Below, in pieces: positions 7,729-16,600 of a stretch of 18,271 bases of DNA (within the stretch, counting starts at the first letter, position 1; the number at the start of each line of letters is the position of its first letter). The stretch comes from CAZJBP01 sp964544115. Its GTDB lineage: Bacteria; Verrucomicrobiota; Kiritimatiellia; UBA8416; JADHWI01. Below the pieces are notes generated by a model. It did not search any database and was not told where the DNA came from. It saw nothing but the letters and a program-made list of their open reading frames with translations. The stretch covers positions 1 to 18,271 of the forward strand of contig CAZJBP010000072.1 in NCBI GenBank assembly GCA_964544115.1. Reading direction: 5' to 3'. Both the position numbers and the translations under genes were made by a program.

Positions 7729-8351
7729 AAATCAGGGCGCTCCGCCTGCACCGGCGCCCAGGTCCCCCAGTGCGGATGCGACGTATCGTCCCCGCACTTG
7801 TAGATATTGCACTTCCACTGCGTCCCCTGCTTCGGCGCCGGGACCTCGAAATACTTGGCGAACAGCGTGAAGGGCACGTGGTACTCCACGGACCATGAGC
7901 ACGGCGTGGCAATTTCGGGTTCAATCTGCTTTGGCATCGAATGGCTGACCCGGATCGTAGCGCCGTCCTCGTCGGTGACCGGACCGTACATGTGGCGGCT
8001 CCCGCAGCGCCTGAGCAGCATCACGCCTCCCGCGTTCATCTCGAAGTTAAAGTAGGCCGGAGAGGCCGGGTCCGGAGACACGAACAGCTCCACGCAGCTA
8101 TCGCGACACACGGGATCCTGGAAGGCCTGTGCCACGGCCCGCACGTACTGGTCTTCGACGTCGAAGCGGACGGCCAGCCACGTGTCGTCATAGAGCAGCC
8201 GAGCCCGCGTGCGCGGGCGATGGCCGGAGTCCGGCCAGGGGTAGTTCGCGACTTCAGCGACCGGTGTGCGGGCCCAGAGCGGGCTGCACACGACCGCGTC
8301 CGGTCGGCCGAGGGGTTGCGTGGCACGCTCAATCGTGTAGCTTAGTTTCAT
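7689..8351 (-). CDS. CBM9-like carbohydrate-binding domain protein
   Basis: 220 aa and essentially one domain. The sequence resembles the family 9 carbohydrate-binding-module-like proteins: a beta-sandwich with LLYDDTWLAVRFDVED, the DSCVELFVSPDP motif, YFNFEMNAGG, and WSVEYHVPFTLF before a C-terminal CNIYKCGDD...WGTWAPV segment. The CBM9 family typically binds sugars, often chain ends, but no ligand can be assigned here. No signal peptide is visible from the ATG at 8351, so export is unproven and the protein may be intracellular. It is the last gene of the minus-strand operon, 28 bp after the kinase/glycosidase fusion gene. Confidence 0.83.
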   Translation of the reverse strand: MKLSYTIERATQPLGRPDAVVCSPLWARTPVAEVANYPWPDSGHRPRTRARLLYDDTWLAVRFDVEDQYVRAVAQAFQDPVCRDSCVELFVSPDPASPAYFNFEMNAGGVMLLRRCGSRHMYGPVTDEDGATIRVSHSMPKQIEPEIATPCSWSVEYHVPFTLFAKYFEVPAPKQGTQWKCNIYKCGDDTSHPHWGTWAPVQAERPDFHRPESFVPLLFG

Positions 8352-8355
8352 ATGG

Positions 8356-8361
8356 CTCCCC
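8356..8361 (-). promoter_or_regulatory. Ribosome binding site of the CBM9-like gene
   Basis: Read on the minus strand, GGGGAG lies 4 nt before the ATG at 8351, inside the 28-bp gap after the preceding gene. It supports that start. Confidence 0.65.
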
Positions 8362-8379
8362 TGTGTGGACGTTGAACCT

Positions 8380-10623
8380 CTAGCGGCGTGGCGACATCAC
8401 AAAATAGATCGGGCGACCGGTCAGTGTGTAACCCGACCCCTCGGACGGCACCGATGCCCCCGCGACGTCAAAGGCCTTCGCCACCGTGTCGTGCGGCAGG
8501 AAGGCAACGGGCTCGCCGCTGGTCCAGGCCAGAACCACGGTGCTGGCCGATTGCGTGAAGACCAGTGCGTGGGCCACGGCATCGCCTCCCCCGCCCCCCC
8601 ACTCCTCCGGCGGCATCCGGCGCACAAACGTCCCCTGCCCAACGGTGCGGATGAACAGCGCCAGGGCCGAGAACGCCTCACGTTCGCGCCAGGCGCCATC
8701 GGCGGCGCGATCATCGACCAGCCCGTAGCCGTGTGCGGCCAGGCGCCACCAGACCACCTCGTCAGCCATCCCGGAGCACAGCGCTATTGCCAGATATCGC
8801 ACCATGTATTCCGCGTATTGGGATTCGCTCACGCTGGGGTCATTGGTGCGGGTGCCCGGAGACTCATAGGGAGAGCCCACGGGCGAATAGACCCCGGTCC
8901 CGAGCAGCGGCCAATTCACCTCCGACACGATGTACCGCTCCTCGCACACCGCGCTGGCCGCCGCAATCGCGCGGCCCAACGCCAACTTCTCCAGCGTCGA
9001 GAACCGGCCCTGCCTGTTTTCCGGCCCGCCGCGGCGGTCGACATAGAGGTGGTGGGACAAGGCGGAGAATCTCACTCCGGAAGGAACCTCGCGCAGCGCG
9101 GCCAGCACGAAGGGGTATTCAAAGTCGATTCCCGCCGGTCCGGTGAACCTCAGCTTGGGGTAGCGCCGCGCCATCTCCACAAGCGGGCGGACCAGTCGGC
9201 CGTAGTCGTGGGGGCTCCATAGCCCCCACTTCACCCGGTTGACCGCATGGCCAACCTCAACCCAGTCGGCCACGCCGGCCAGCCCGGCGCACGACCGCCC
9301 GACGAACGCGTCCCATGCGGCCGGCTCAAGCACCGCCCGCCGGTCCTGCACCAGCGACGCAGACACCGCATGCCCGGCCGCCTTCAGGGCCCGCGCAACC
9401 TCCAACCGCTGTGCCAGCCGTTCCTGCCCCTCATGGTGGTAGAGCCGCACATGAACCGGCACGCCGTCTCCTAGCCGCGCCAGGAGTGCCATTTCCAGGG
9501 CCACCGTCTCCGGCACGCCTTCCGCCGCCACGCGCAAGCGGCCGGCCATGGGCACCGGGCTGCCGAAGGCGCTTGCCCTTAGCCGCCGGTAATGCCTGCG
9601 CACGGCGCAGGCGGATCGAAGGACGGCAACGCACTGCTCCACGAATCCGCCCAGAGGTTGAAACCGCTTGCGGTCGCGCGAGCGCAGCGCGCTGATCGCC
9701 TGGCCGGAACGCTCATCCCAGATCCACATGTCGCACTCGGCCGGGTATCTCTCCGAGGGCAGCTCTACGCGTTTTGACCGGTCCCGCAGCGGATGACGCC
9801 ATGCGCGGGTCGCGCAGTGCAGCGCGTAGGCACGCCGAAACCTGCGCTCCCAGTTCAGCAACCCCGGCGGCGGCACGTCGGGATGCCAGTACATTTCGAA
9901 GAAGACGCGCAGCAGGTCCGACGGAAGGTAGAGGCGTGATAGGTCGCGGGCCCGTTGGCGCAGCGACAGTGTGCGATGGACCCGCGCCCGGTTCAGATCC
10001 ACGAACATGACGTCGTGCCACCCCTCGCTCCCGTCGCGCCGGACAAGGATATTCTGATTTCCAAGATCGTTGTGTTGAAGGCCGGCGTCATGCAAGCGGC
10101 GGACGGACAGGGCAACCGCCTCCATGAGCGCCATGAACCGCCCACACATGGGGTCCTCCCGGAACAATCGGATCAGCTCATGCTTGAAGGTCGATACGCC
10201 GGGTTCGTAGGAGCAGATGTAGTAGCTCTCGGCCAGCCGCCCCGCCGCCGTCCAGCGCTCCAGGCAGGCCGACGGCTCAGGCGTCCCCACGCCCCGGGCG
10301 GCCAGGGCCGTCGCCACGCGCCAGGTCCTCTCGGCTTTGCTACCCCGGACCCACGCGATGGGCGAGGCCAGCGCCGAAACACCAAACGCCTTCACCACCA
10401 CCGGGCGCAGCACGCCGCCAACGGGCGCGATCACCCGCACCAGCCGATTGCGTCCGGAGGTCAGCGCGACAGCGCTCGGATCGTCCAGGTGCGCGCGGAT
10501 ACCGGACAGCCACTCGACGAAGTCCGGCCGGTCAAACGCGGCAGCCACGGCGCTCCGGTAGCGCCCCGCCCGTCGATCGAAGATGCCTGCCCGCGTCATG
10601 TGCGCGAACGATAGCCTGCGCAC
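8380..10623 (-). CDS. Two-domain protein: WaaP/Kdo-kinase-like kinase fused to a glycoside-hydrolase-like TIM barrel
   Basis: 747 aa from GTG 10623; an in-frame ATG at 10599 (residue 9) is a plausible alternative, and neither has a strong Shine-Dalgarno. Residues about 55-275 form a kinase domain of the lipopolysaccharide kinase (Kdo/WaaP, InaA) type: VVVKAF (Lys78), the catalytic loop LQHNDLGNQNILV (Asp186, Asn191), and FVDLNRAR (Asp209) in place of DFG. These kinases phosphorylate sugars of surface glycolipids. Residues about 360-700 look like a clan GH-A-type barrel: WVEVGHAVNRVKWG (453-467) is at the usual acid/base position, SHHLY (523-527) is later, and SEVNWP (Glu568) matches a nucleophile strand. 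Where the clan has Asn-Glu, this protein has His459-Ala460, so hydrolysis may be lost. No signal peptide is visible. It is third in the operon, 27 bp after the HAD gene. The kinase call is firm, while the barrel family is inferred. Confidence 0.8.
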   Translation of the reverse strand: MRRLSFAHMTRAGIFDRRAGRYRSAVAAAFDRPDFVEWLSGIRAHLDDPSAVALTSGRNRLVRVIAPVGGVLRPVVVKAFGVSALASPIAWVRGSKAERTWRVATALAARGVGTPEPSACLERWTAAGRLAESYYICSYEPGVSTFKHELIRLFREDPMCGRFMALMEAVALSVRRLHDAGLQHNDLGNQNILVRRDGSEGWHDVMFVDLNRARVHRTLSLRQRARDLSRLYLPSDLLRVFFEMYWHPDVPPPGLLNWERRFRRAYALHCATRAWRHPLRDRSKRVELPSERYPAECDMWIWDERSGQAISALRSRDRKRFQPLGGFVEQCVAVLRSACAVRRHYRRLRASAFGSPVPMAGRLRVAAEGVPETVALEMALLARLGDGVPVHVRLYHHEGQERLAQRLEVARALKAAGHAVSASLVQDRRAVLEPAAWDAFVGRSCAGLAGVADWVEVGHAVNRVKWGLWSPHDYGRLVRPLVEMARRYPKLRFTGPAGIDFEYPFVLAALREVPSGVRFSALSHHLYVDRRGGPENRQGRFSTLEKLALGRAIAAASAVCEERYIVSEVNWPLLGTGVYSPVGSPYESPGTRTNDPSVSESQYAEYMVRYLAIALCSGMADEVVWWRLAAHGYGLVDDRAADGAWREREAFSALALFIRTVGQGTFVRRMPPEEWGGGGGDAVAHALVFTQSASTVVLAWTSGEPVAFLPHDTVAKAFDVAGASVPSEGSGYTLTGRPIYFVMSPRR

Positions 10624-10650
10624 TGCCTGAAGGCAAGCGCTTCACAGCGC

Positions 10651-11568
10651 CTACAGGCTCAGCTTCAGCTGCCCGCTGACCGTAACCTTGCGGCCGGACG
10701 GCATCGAGGGATCGGATGTGTCGTAGACGACGAATGACACCCCGGGGAATTCGCGGGCGAGTTCACGGCGGATGTAATCCTCAACGGCGATCACGTTGCG
10801 CCGATCGTCGTCGGAGAAACCGATGCTGACCGGCCGGCTCATGCCGGCCTGCCGGAGGATCGATACGATGTGGTGCACGAAATCGCGCACGGCCAGCTGC
10901 TTGGCGCGCTCGGGGCTCCAGGCCGATGCCGGGCCGGCCACGGAGGACTTGAACTCGGGTGACGTCACGGGGTGGTAGCGATTGAAGCCCAGGTAATAGT
11001 CCACAACCTCCGCGTCGGTCATCTCATGAGCCCGGTTCTCAAAACAATCGAGATACCCCCGCAGGTTTCGCACCATGGCCGACCGCTCCCCGGCGGTCAG
11101 GACCCGCTGGATGAAATACTCCACGCCCCGGCGGATCGTCTCGCGCCGGTGGCCACGCGCGGTGACGATGGCAAACAGACGGCCCTCGATCAGCGCCAGC
11201 CGGAACCGCTCGAAGCTGGGCGGGGGCGGCTCCCGGCCGGACATGACGGCCTCGACCGCCGCCTCGGTGTCCTTCAGGAAGCGGCTCTCGCCGCCATCCT
11301 CGTCGCAGTCGCGGAACTCCACGAACGCCCGGTCCCAGTCGCCGCCGGGGGGGCGATAGTTGGCCGTGTCGTTCCGAACCAGCGTGAAGACAGTCGTAGA
11401 CACCGCGCGGGGTTCCCATGCTCCTTCGGGGGTGCGGTGCTCGAGGTGGATGCGGGTGGGCATCCGAAGGATGTTGTCATCCCAGTCGAAGACGTAGTAC
11501 TTGAGATCGCGGTCGGCCACCCGGTAGTTGACCAGGTCCGCGACCCTCGGGCCGCCGGCCGTTCTCAA
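10651..11568 (-). CDS. HAD-superfamily hydrolase-like protein (putative phosphatase)
   Basis: 305 aa from a TTG start whose bases overlap the stop of the kinase gene (TTGA), indicating translational coupling. The HAD motifs can be followed. Motif I is YVFDWDDNIL (Asp28, Asp30). Motif II is FAIVTARGH (Thr136). A candidate motif III lysine lies in SPERAKQLA (Lys224). Motif IV is IGFSDDDRRNV (Asp253-255). About 100 residues separate motifs I and II, which leaves room for a cap or insertion. The family uses the first Asp as nucleophile, mostly to remove phosphate groups; the substrate is unknown. Asn in place of the usual Thr/Val after DxDx is unusual. Placement directly after a Ser/Thr kinase and before a glycan-kinase-like gene suggests it acts on a phosphorylated protein or sugar in the same pathway. 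That is inference only. Confidence 0.72.
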   Translation of the reverse strand: MRTAGGPRVADLVNYRVADRDLKYYVFDWDDNILRMPTRIHLEHRTPEGAWEPRAVSTTVFTLVRNDTANYRPPGGDWDRAFVEFRDCDEDGGESRFLKDTEAAVEAVMSGREPPPPSFERFRLALIEGRLFAIVTARGHRRETIRRGVEYFIQRVLTAGERSAMVRNLRGYLDCFENRAHEMTDAEVVDYYLGFNRYHPVTSPEFKSSVAGPASAWSPERAKQLAVRDFVHHIVSILRQAGMSRPVSIGFSDDDRRNVIAVEDYIRRELAREFPGVSFVVYDTSDPSMPSGRKVTVSGQLKLSL

Positions 11569-13418
11569 AGCAGCGGTTCCCCGGCCGCACCGGCCGCCTC
11601 TTTTCTGAACATTCCATCGGCGCCGAACGCCGCCGCGTACTGTTCCAGCACCGTCTGCAGGGCCGTGTGATCATGCAGCTGTAGCACGGGCCCGTAGACC
11701 CCCTCATAGACGCCGCCGCTGGGCTTGCCCATGAGGATGTACGCCGGTGCCGCGCTGAGCACGTAGAACAGCATCGCCACTGCGGCCATCAGGACAGCGC
11801 GGCCGACGCGCCGCGCCCTGCGCCGCAGGCGCACCTTCGCCAGCACGGCGTGCGCCTCCGAGTTGCCAGGCGACACCTGCCCCAGGATCGTCCGCCCCAA
11901 CTGTTCGGCATAGTCCAGCTGGCCGCTGCGGATCGCTTCACGGGCGCGCCTCAGATCCCGCGCCGCCACCCGCTCCGGCAGTTCCCTCAGCTGTTCGTCA
12001 AACTGCGCGTCGTCGCTCAGCGTCTTGTACTCGGCGATGCACTTCTGCACGCGCTCGTAGTTCTCCTGCTTCGACTCGCGATCGATCGCGGCCTTAAGGA
12101 TCTTCCGCCGTTCGAGCGCCCGCAAGGCGTCTTCCCTCAAGCGAATCCCGCGGTCCACCAGGCACTGCCCGTTAGGGCCGGCCGGCTTGAATGACGCGAC
12201 CTGTCCGGCGTGCCGCTCGACGTACTCATATCCCTTCGCATCGAAGCGCTCCTGCAGGGCGCGAAGCAGTACCGTCACGCGCTCGTATTCGCGCGCATCC
12301 GCGCCGCAGGTCCCGCAGAACTGAATCCCGAAGCGGGTGTCCGCACGGCACTCGGCGCACACTTCGCCGCCGTTCCATCCGCAGCGGCCGCAGTACTGGA
12401 TGGCCACCGGGTTGATCGTGTCGCACCACTTACACCGCCACGTGGTCTTGGCCGACGGCAACTCGATCGACGACGGCGCATGGACCGCCAGCAGCGCCTG
12501 GGTGAACTCGGAGACCCGCACCCAGCGCCGGCCCGGGTCCGTCTCCAGCGCCCGCACGATCGGGATGCGCAGGGCCTCGGGCACGTCCTTCTCACGGAAG
12601 TAGCGCGGGTTCTGCCCCGTGAGCGCGAAGTAGAGGATGGCTCCGAGACCGTAGACATCCGTGCGCTCGTCGGTCTGCGAGGCGTCCTTCTCCTGCTCCG
12701 GCGCCCCGTACCCGAGCGACAGCATGCGCTCGCCCGGCACCGTCAGCGGCAGCGCGCCCGCTTCCGGCGCGCGGTGCGCGAGTCCGAAGTCGACGACCTT
12801 CGGCTCTCCGCCTTCATCCAGCAGGATGTTGGACGGCTTCAGGTCGCGATGGATCACGCCGCACTGGTGCGCATACTCCATGGCGCGGCAGATCTTGATC
12901 ATCTGGCTCAGCGCCTCGTTCACCGTCAGCGCTCCGCCGGCGTGGACCCGGTCGGCAAGGCTGAACGGGCGGGACGGCGTCTTTCCGGGCGAGGCATCGC
13001 GCGGGCCGCCCACGTATTCCATGACGATGTACGGCCCCTCCTCATCCTCCGCCAGCGCGTAGACGTGGACGATGTTCTGATGGTGGAGGGCCGCGATCGA
13101 CTCGGCCTCGCGCAGGAAGCGGCGCCGCAGGGAGGGATCCCCCAGCCCGGCGCGGTTCAGGCGCTTGATGGCCACGTGGCGCCCGAGCTTAAGGTCGCGC
13201 GCCAGGTACACGACGCCCATGCCGCCATCGCCGAGCTTCTCGATGACGGTGTAATGCGACCTCAGCGACGCCGGGGCTGTCGCGCCCGGTGCCGCCGCGG
13301 TAACGGCCAGCCGAACCGTCTTGCGGTCCGACTCGGCAGGCCCGGGGCCTGCCGCCACGGGCGAAGCCTCAGGCGGGACGTAAATCCGTGGGGTTGCGTC
13401 TGTCCGTTCGTCGCTCAT
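11565..13418 (-). CDS. Membrane-anchored Ser/Thr protein kinase with double zinc ribbon
   Basis: 617 aa. A disordered Pro/Ala-rich N-terminus (1-54) precedes a complete Hanks-type kinase domain: GDGGMGVVY (Gly loop 63-71), VAIK (Lys85), HRDLKPSNILL (Asp192, Asn197), VDFGLA (Asp210), a GAPEQ segment and TDVYGLGAIL. It should be active, phosphorylating Ser/Thr on unknown targets. Next come two CX2C...CX2C zinc ribbons (C329/C332 with C343/C346; C354/C357 with C368/C371) and a helical, TPR-like stretch (about 380-535). One membrane span (about 538-563) leaves a tail of about 55 residues, presumably outside. The ATG at 13418 has GGGAG 10 nt upstream. It heads a four-gene operon and is divergent from the large secreted protein. 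The stop overlaps the next gene's TTG. Confidence 0.93.
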   Translation of the reverse strand: MSDERTDATPRIYVPPEASPVAAGPGPAESDRKTVRLAVTAAAPGATAPASLRSHYTVIEKLGDGGMGVVYLARDLKLGRHVAIKRLNRAGLGDPSLRRRFLREAESIAALHHQNIVHVYALAEDEEGPYIVMEYVGGPRDASPGKTPSRPFSLADRVHAGGALTVNEALSQMIKICRAMEYAHQCGVIHRDLKPSNILLDEGGEPKVVDFGLAHRAPEAGALPLTVPGERMLSLGYGAPEQEKDASQTDERTDVYGLGAILYFALTGQNPRYFREKDVPEALRIPIVRALETDPGRRWVRVSEFTQALLAVHAPSSIELPSAKTTWRCKWCDTINPVAIQYCGRCGWNGGEVCAECRADTRFGIQFCGTCGADAREYERVTVLLRALQERFDAKGYEYVERHAGQVASFKPAGPNGQCLVDRGIRLREDALRALERRKILKAAIDRESKQENYERVQKCIAEYKTLSDDAQFDEQLRELPERVAARDLRRAREAIRSGQLDYAEQLGRTILGQVSPGNSEAHAVLAKVRLRRRARRVGRAVLMAAVAMLFYVLSAAPAYILMGKPSGGVYEGVYGPVLQLHDHTALQTVLEQYAAAFGADGMFRKEAAGAAGEPLL

Positions 13419-13664
13419 GGCCGAATCACTCCCGCGTTATGTAACACACCGCGGCACGTGTTTCCATGCCCAAATCGGAACAAGAAGCGGGTGCGCACCT
13501 GCAGGCTTCATTTTTAGGAACCGGCGAGTTCCTCTTGAACTCCGCGGCCGCAACAGCGACCATGCCGTCGCCTCAGCCTCGTGTAGGATCGGTTCGTGGT
13601 GAGGCACCGGCAAGGCCGCCCGCGGAGCAGGCCTTGGTTTGGTGGAGATCCGGGGCCTCTGTGT
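13419..13664. promoter_or_regulatory. Divergent intergenic region between the kinase operon and the secreted-protein gene
   Basis: This 246-bp stretch must hold the promoters of both divergent transcripts. It has the only AT-rich patch nearby (13508-13516) and a short perfect inverted repeat, GGAAC-6 nt-GTTCC (13517-13532). On the minus strand, TTCAAG and TAAAAA spaced by 17 nt could be weak -35 and -10 boxes for the kinase operon. On the plus strand no convincing boxes are seen. The plus-strand frame is open back to a GTG at 13596, so part of the right end could be coding if that start is used. Confidence 0.35.
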
Positions 13665-16600
13665 ATGAGCAACTATCTGGAACTGTTCCGGCATGAGGCC
13701 GTGAAGCCGGCACGCACGTCCTTCCGCGACCCACGTCGCCGGCAAGGGCCGGCCGCAGCGCTGGTGGCCCTCCTGCTGCTGGCCGGAGCGACGCTCGCCG
13801 GAGCAGAGGACTTGCCCTCCCTGCGGCCCTCGGACGCATTTCCAGCGACGTGGACGGAGACGACGATCGCATGGAAGGGCACATGGGACGAAACGCTGGC
13901 CGCCAACTATGACGAGGGGGCATGGAAGCAGGCCATCGCCGCAAACCCGGAGCTCCAGGAGGCGGCGGATCGCATCGTCGCCGTCAAACGCATCCGCTTC
14001 CTGGAGGAAATGATCCGTCACTTTCCGGACGCAACCGACCAGCGCCTGGCCGCGTGCCGCACCATCTCCGACCTTTACGCCGGCCTCGGCGACCGCACGC
14101 GCGCCGCGCAGTGGATGAAGAGACTGGCCGAGGATGTGCCCGGCCGGCCGGAACTGGCTGTGCAGGCTTACACCAACATCCTGCATTATGCCGACGCACC
14201 CGACGCCATGCCGGCCGCTCGGGACTGGGTGGCCTATGCAACCCGCGGGATCGCCTACCTGGAGAAGGCCGGCGCACTCCCCCCCACCGCCCCTGCCGTG
14301 CTTCTGGGCCAACAGCGAACCCTCGGTGTGTTCATGCAGACGGGCCGCTACGAGGAAGCTCGCCGTTATCTCGACCGGCTGGGCCCTTCACAGGGCAGCG
14401 GCGCGGAGCGAGCCGCCCCCCTGCTGGCGGCAGCCGGCAGCCTGCTGCAGGCTGCCGAACTGTACGCTGCAGCAGGTCAGACCAACCAGGCCCGGGCGCT
14501 GCGTGCCGAGGTCCGCCCGGTCAACCTGGAAGGCGTCGGCAAGTACCCGACGCGGGATCTCGAGATGCGCCTTCAAGCCCTCCAGGCCAAGAATCGGGCC
14601 GGCGATCTCGCGCTCGGGGAACCTACGCTCTCTCAGGAAACCCTGAAACTGTGCTCCGACGGCGCCGCCATGTGGAACGAGAGTCCGTCCCACCGGGTGC
14701 AGTGCTGGATCTCCGTGGACCAGACGCTCAGGACCATGGAACCTGCCGGGCTCCTGGCGCTCCGCGAACTGCAGGAGCGGACCGCGGGGCCGCTGGTGGA
14801 GGAACTGGACCTCATCGCGGACGAGGCCGAGATGGACCGGCTGGCCCGGCTCTATCCCTGGGCGGCCAGCACTCACGAGCGCCTGATCGATTACGGCGAG
14901 CTGTGCCTGCGGAATGGCCGCTATGGACGGGCGTTGCGTGCGTTTCAGGACGCTGCGACGCACACCGCAGACCCCGCGCTGAGCGTACAGGCGCGCGTAG
15001 GGTCATGGCTGGCCCTCAGTGAAGCCGGAGAGCCGCGCGAGGTCTTGGAAGCGGCCATGAGCGCCGTTCCCGACGATGCGCTGCTGCCGTGGAGAGGCTC
15101 TAGCGTGCCCGCGGCCCTCGTGAAGCAGGCAATCCGGCCGGCGGGACAGGCTGGAGCCGGGGGGCTGAACGCCCTTTCGGCCCTGCGCCGCCTCAAACTT
15201 CAACTGCCCGCCGCTCTGGCATCAGATGACCCGCGACCGATGGGGCCATGGCCCACGGCACGCAGACTCGGGCCCTGGGCCGTGTCCCGCATCGAGCCGG
15301 CAGGGGATCGCCTGTACATCCTGGGCCCGCGGCGTGCGGCATGCTTCAGCACGGACACCCTGGCCCTGCGCTGGGCCCGGCAGGCGAACACGGGCCTGGA
15401 CATGCCTTCCGATGACCGGGCTTCGGACGCGCAGCCTGAAATCCCCGACCCTGACAGGCAGAATGGTGACTCAGACGATGGGGAGCCAGCGAGAGCCCCG
15501 ACCGTGGAAGAAGGAGGCGCGTCCCTCTGGCCGCAGGCCGCGCAGCGCACGATCACGCTGGGGAGCACCCGATCCCGAGCCGTGGCTGAGCGCTCCGCCC
15601 CCGCGGTCGGCGGTGCCGCCCCTTCAGGAATGCTCTATAGCTTGCTGTTTCACAACGCGCCCCGGGGCCTTCTGTACGACGTGGTGGCGTACGACGCACA
15701 AAGCGGACAGACCCGCTGGCACACGCGGGAGCGCCCTGAGTGGAGCGGGCTGGAGCCCCTGTGCGAGCCGGCAACGGCCGAAGGTCGGGTTTACGTCCTG
15801 GCCTGCGCCACGGTCACAGCGCCGACCTATGCCCTCTACCTCGCCTGCCTCAACGGCCAGAGCGGTGAGACGATCTGGAAGGCGAAGCTCGGAGTCGCGT
15901 CCGTCAGGCCGGAGATCCGCGAACTGGCTCGGGGGGGATGCGGCGTGACCGTGCGAGAGATGGGCGTTTACGCAGCGACCAGCCTCGGCTTGATCGCACG
16001 GTGCGACGCCGGGGATGGAACGGTCCAGTGGGTGCAGACCTACGCGAGCGCACTGCAACCGAAGCGGCTGCAGGAGCAGTTCCAGCGCGAGGGCACCTCG
16101 CCCCTGATCGCGCGCGACCGCGTGTTTGTGGCGCCGCGCGACCACAGCGGCGTGATGGCGCTGGACAGGATCACCGGCCGGTTGCTGTGGGAGTCCATCT
16201 TGACACCCTCGGGCGAGATTCTGGGGGCCTCGGGCGACATCCTCATCCTGAGGGGCGGCAACGAACTGTCGGCGGCCGATGTCGCGACCGGCAAGGAACT
16301 CTGGACGCGGGCCGTCGACGAGTCGACCGGAGCGCCCTCATTCGTTTCAGGCACGAACGTCTTTCTTGTTTCCCACACGCGAATCGAGCGCGTGGCCGCG
16401 GCAACCGGAGCCACTGTCGAGGAACTGAGCCTGGACAACGCGCCGGGCACAGAGCGCCTCCTGCTTCCCGACGGAGCGCTGGTCGAGGTGAGCCAGGAAG
16501 CGGAACGCACGCCGGAGCCCGGTGCAAGGGCGGAAGGCGCCTCCGGACCGCCGCAAGTGCCGCTGGTCGAGGACTGGGCGTTGGGATTTCCAAATCCAGC

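Noticed and set aside
12210..13517. Plus-strand open frame (435 codons) opposite the kinase gene
   Set aside because: It is antisense to conserved kinase motifs, and the His/Arg/Ala-rich product looks like a GC-skew artefact.
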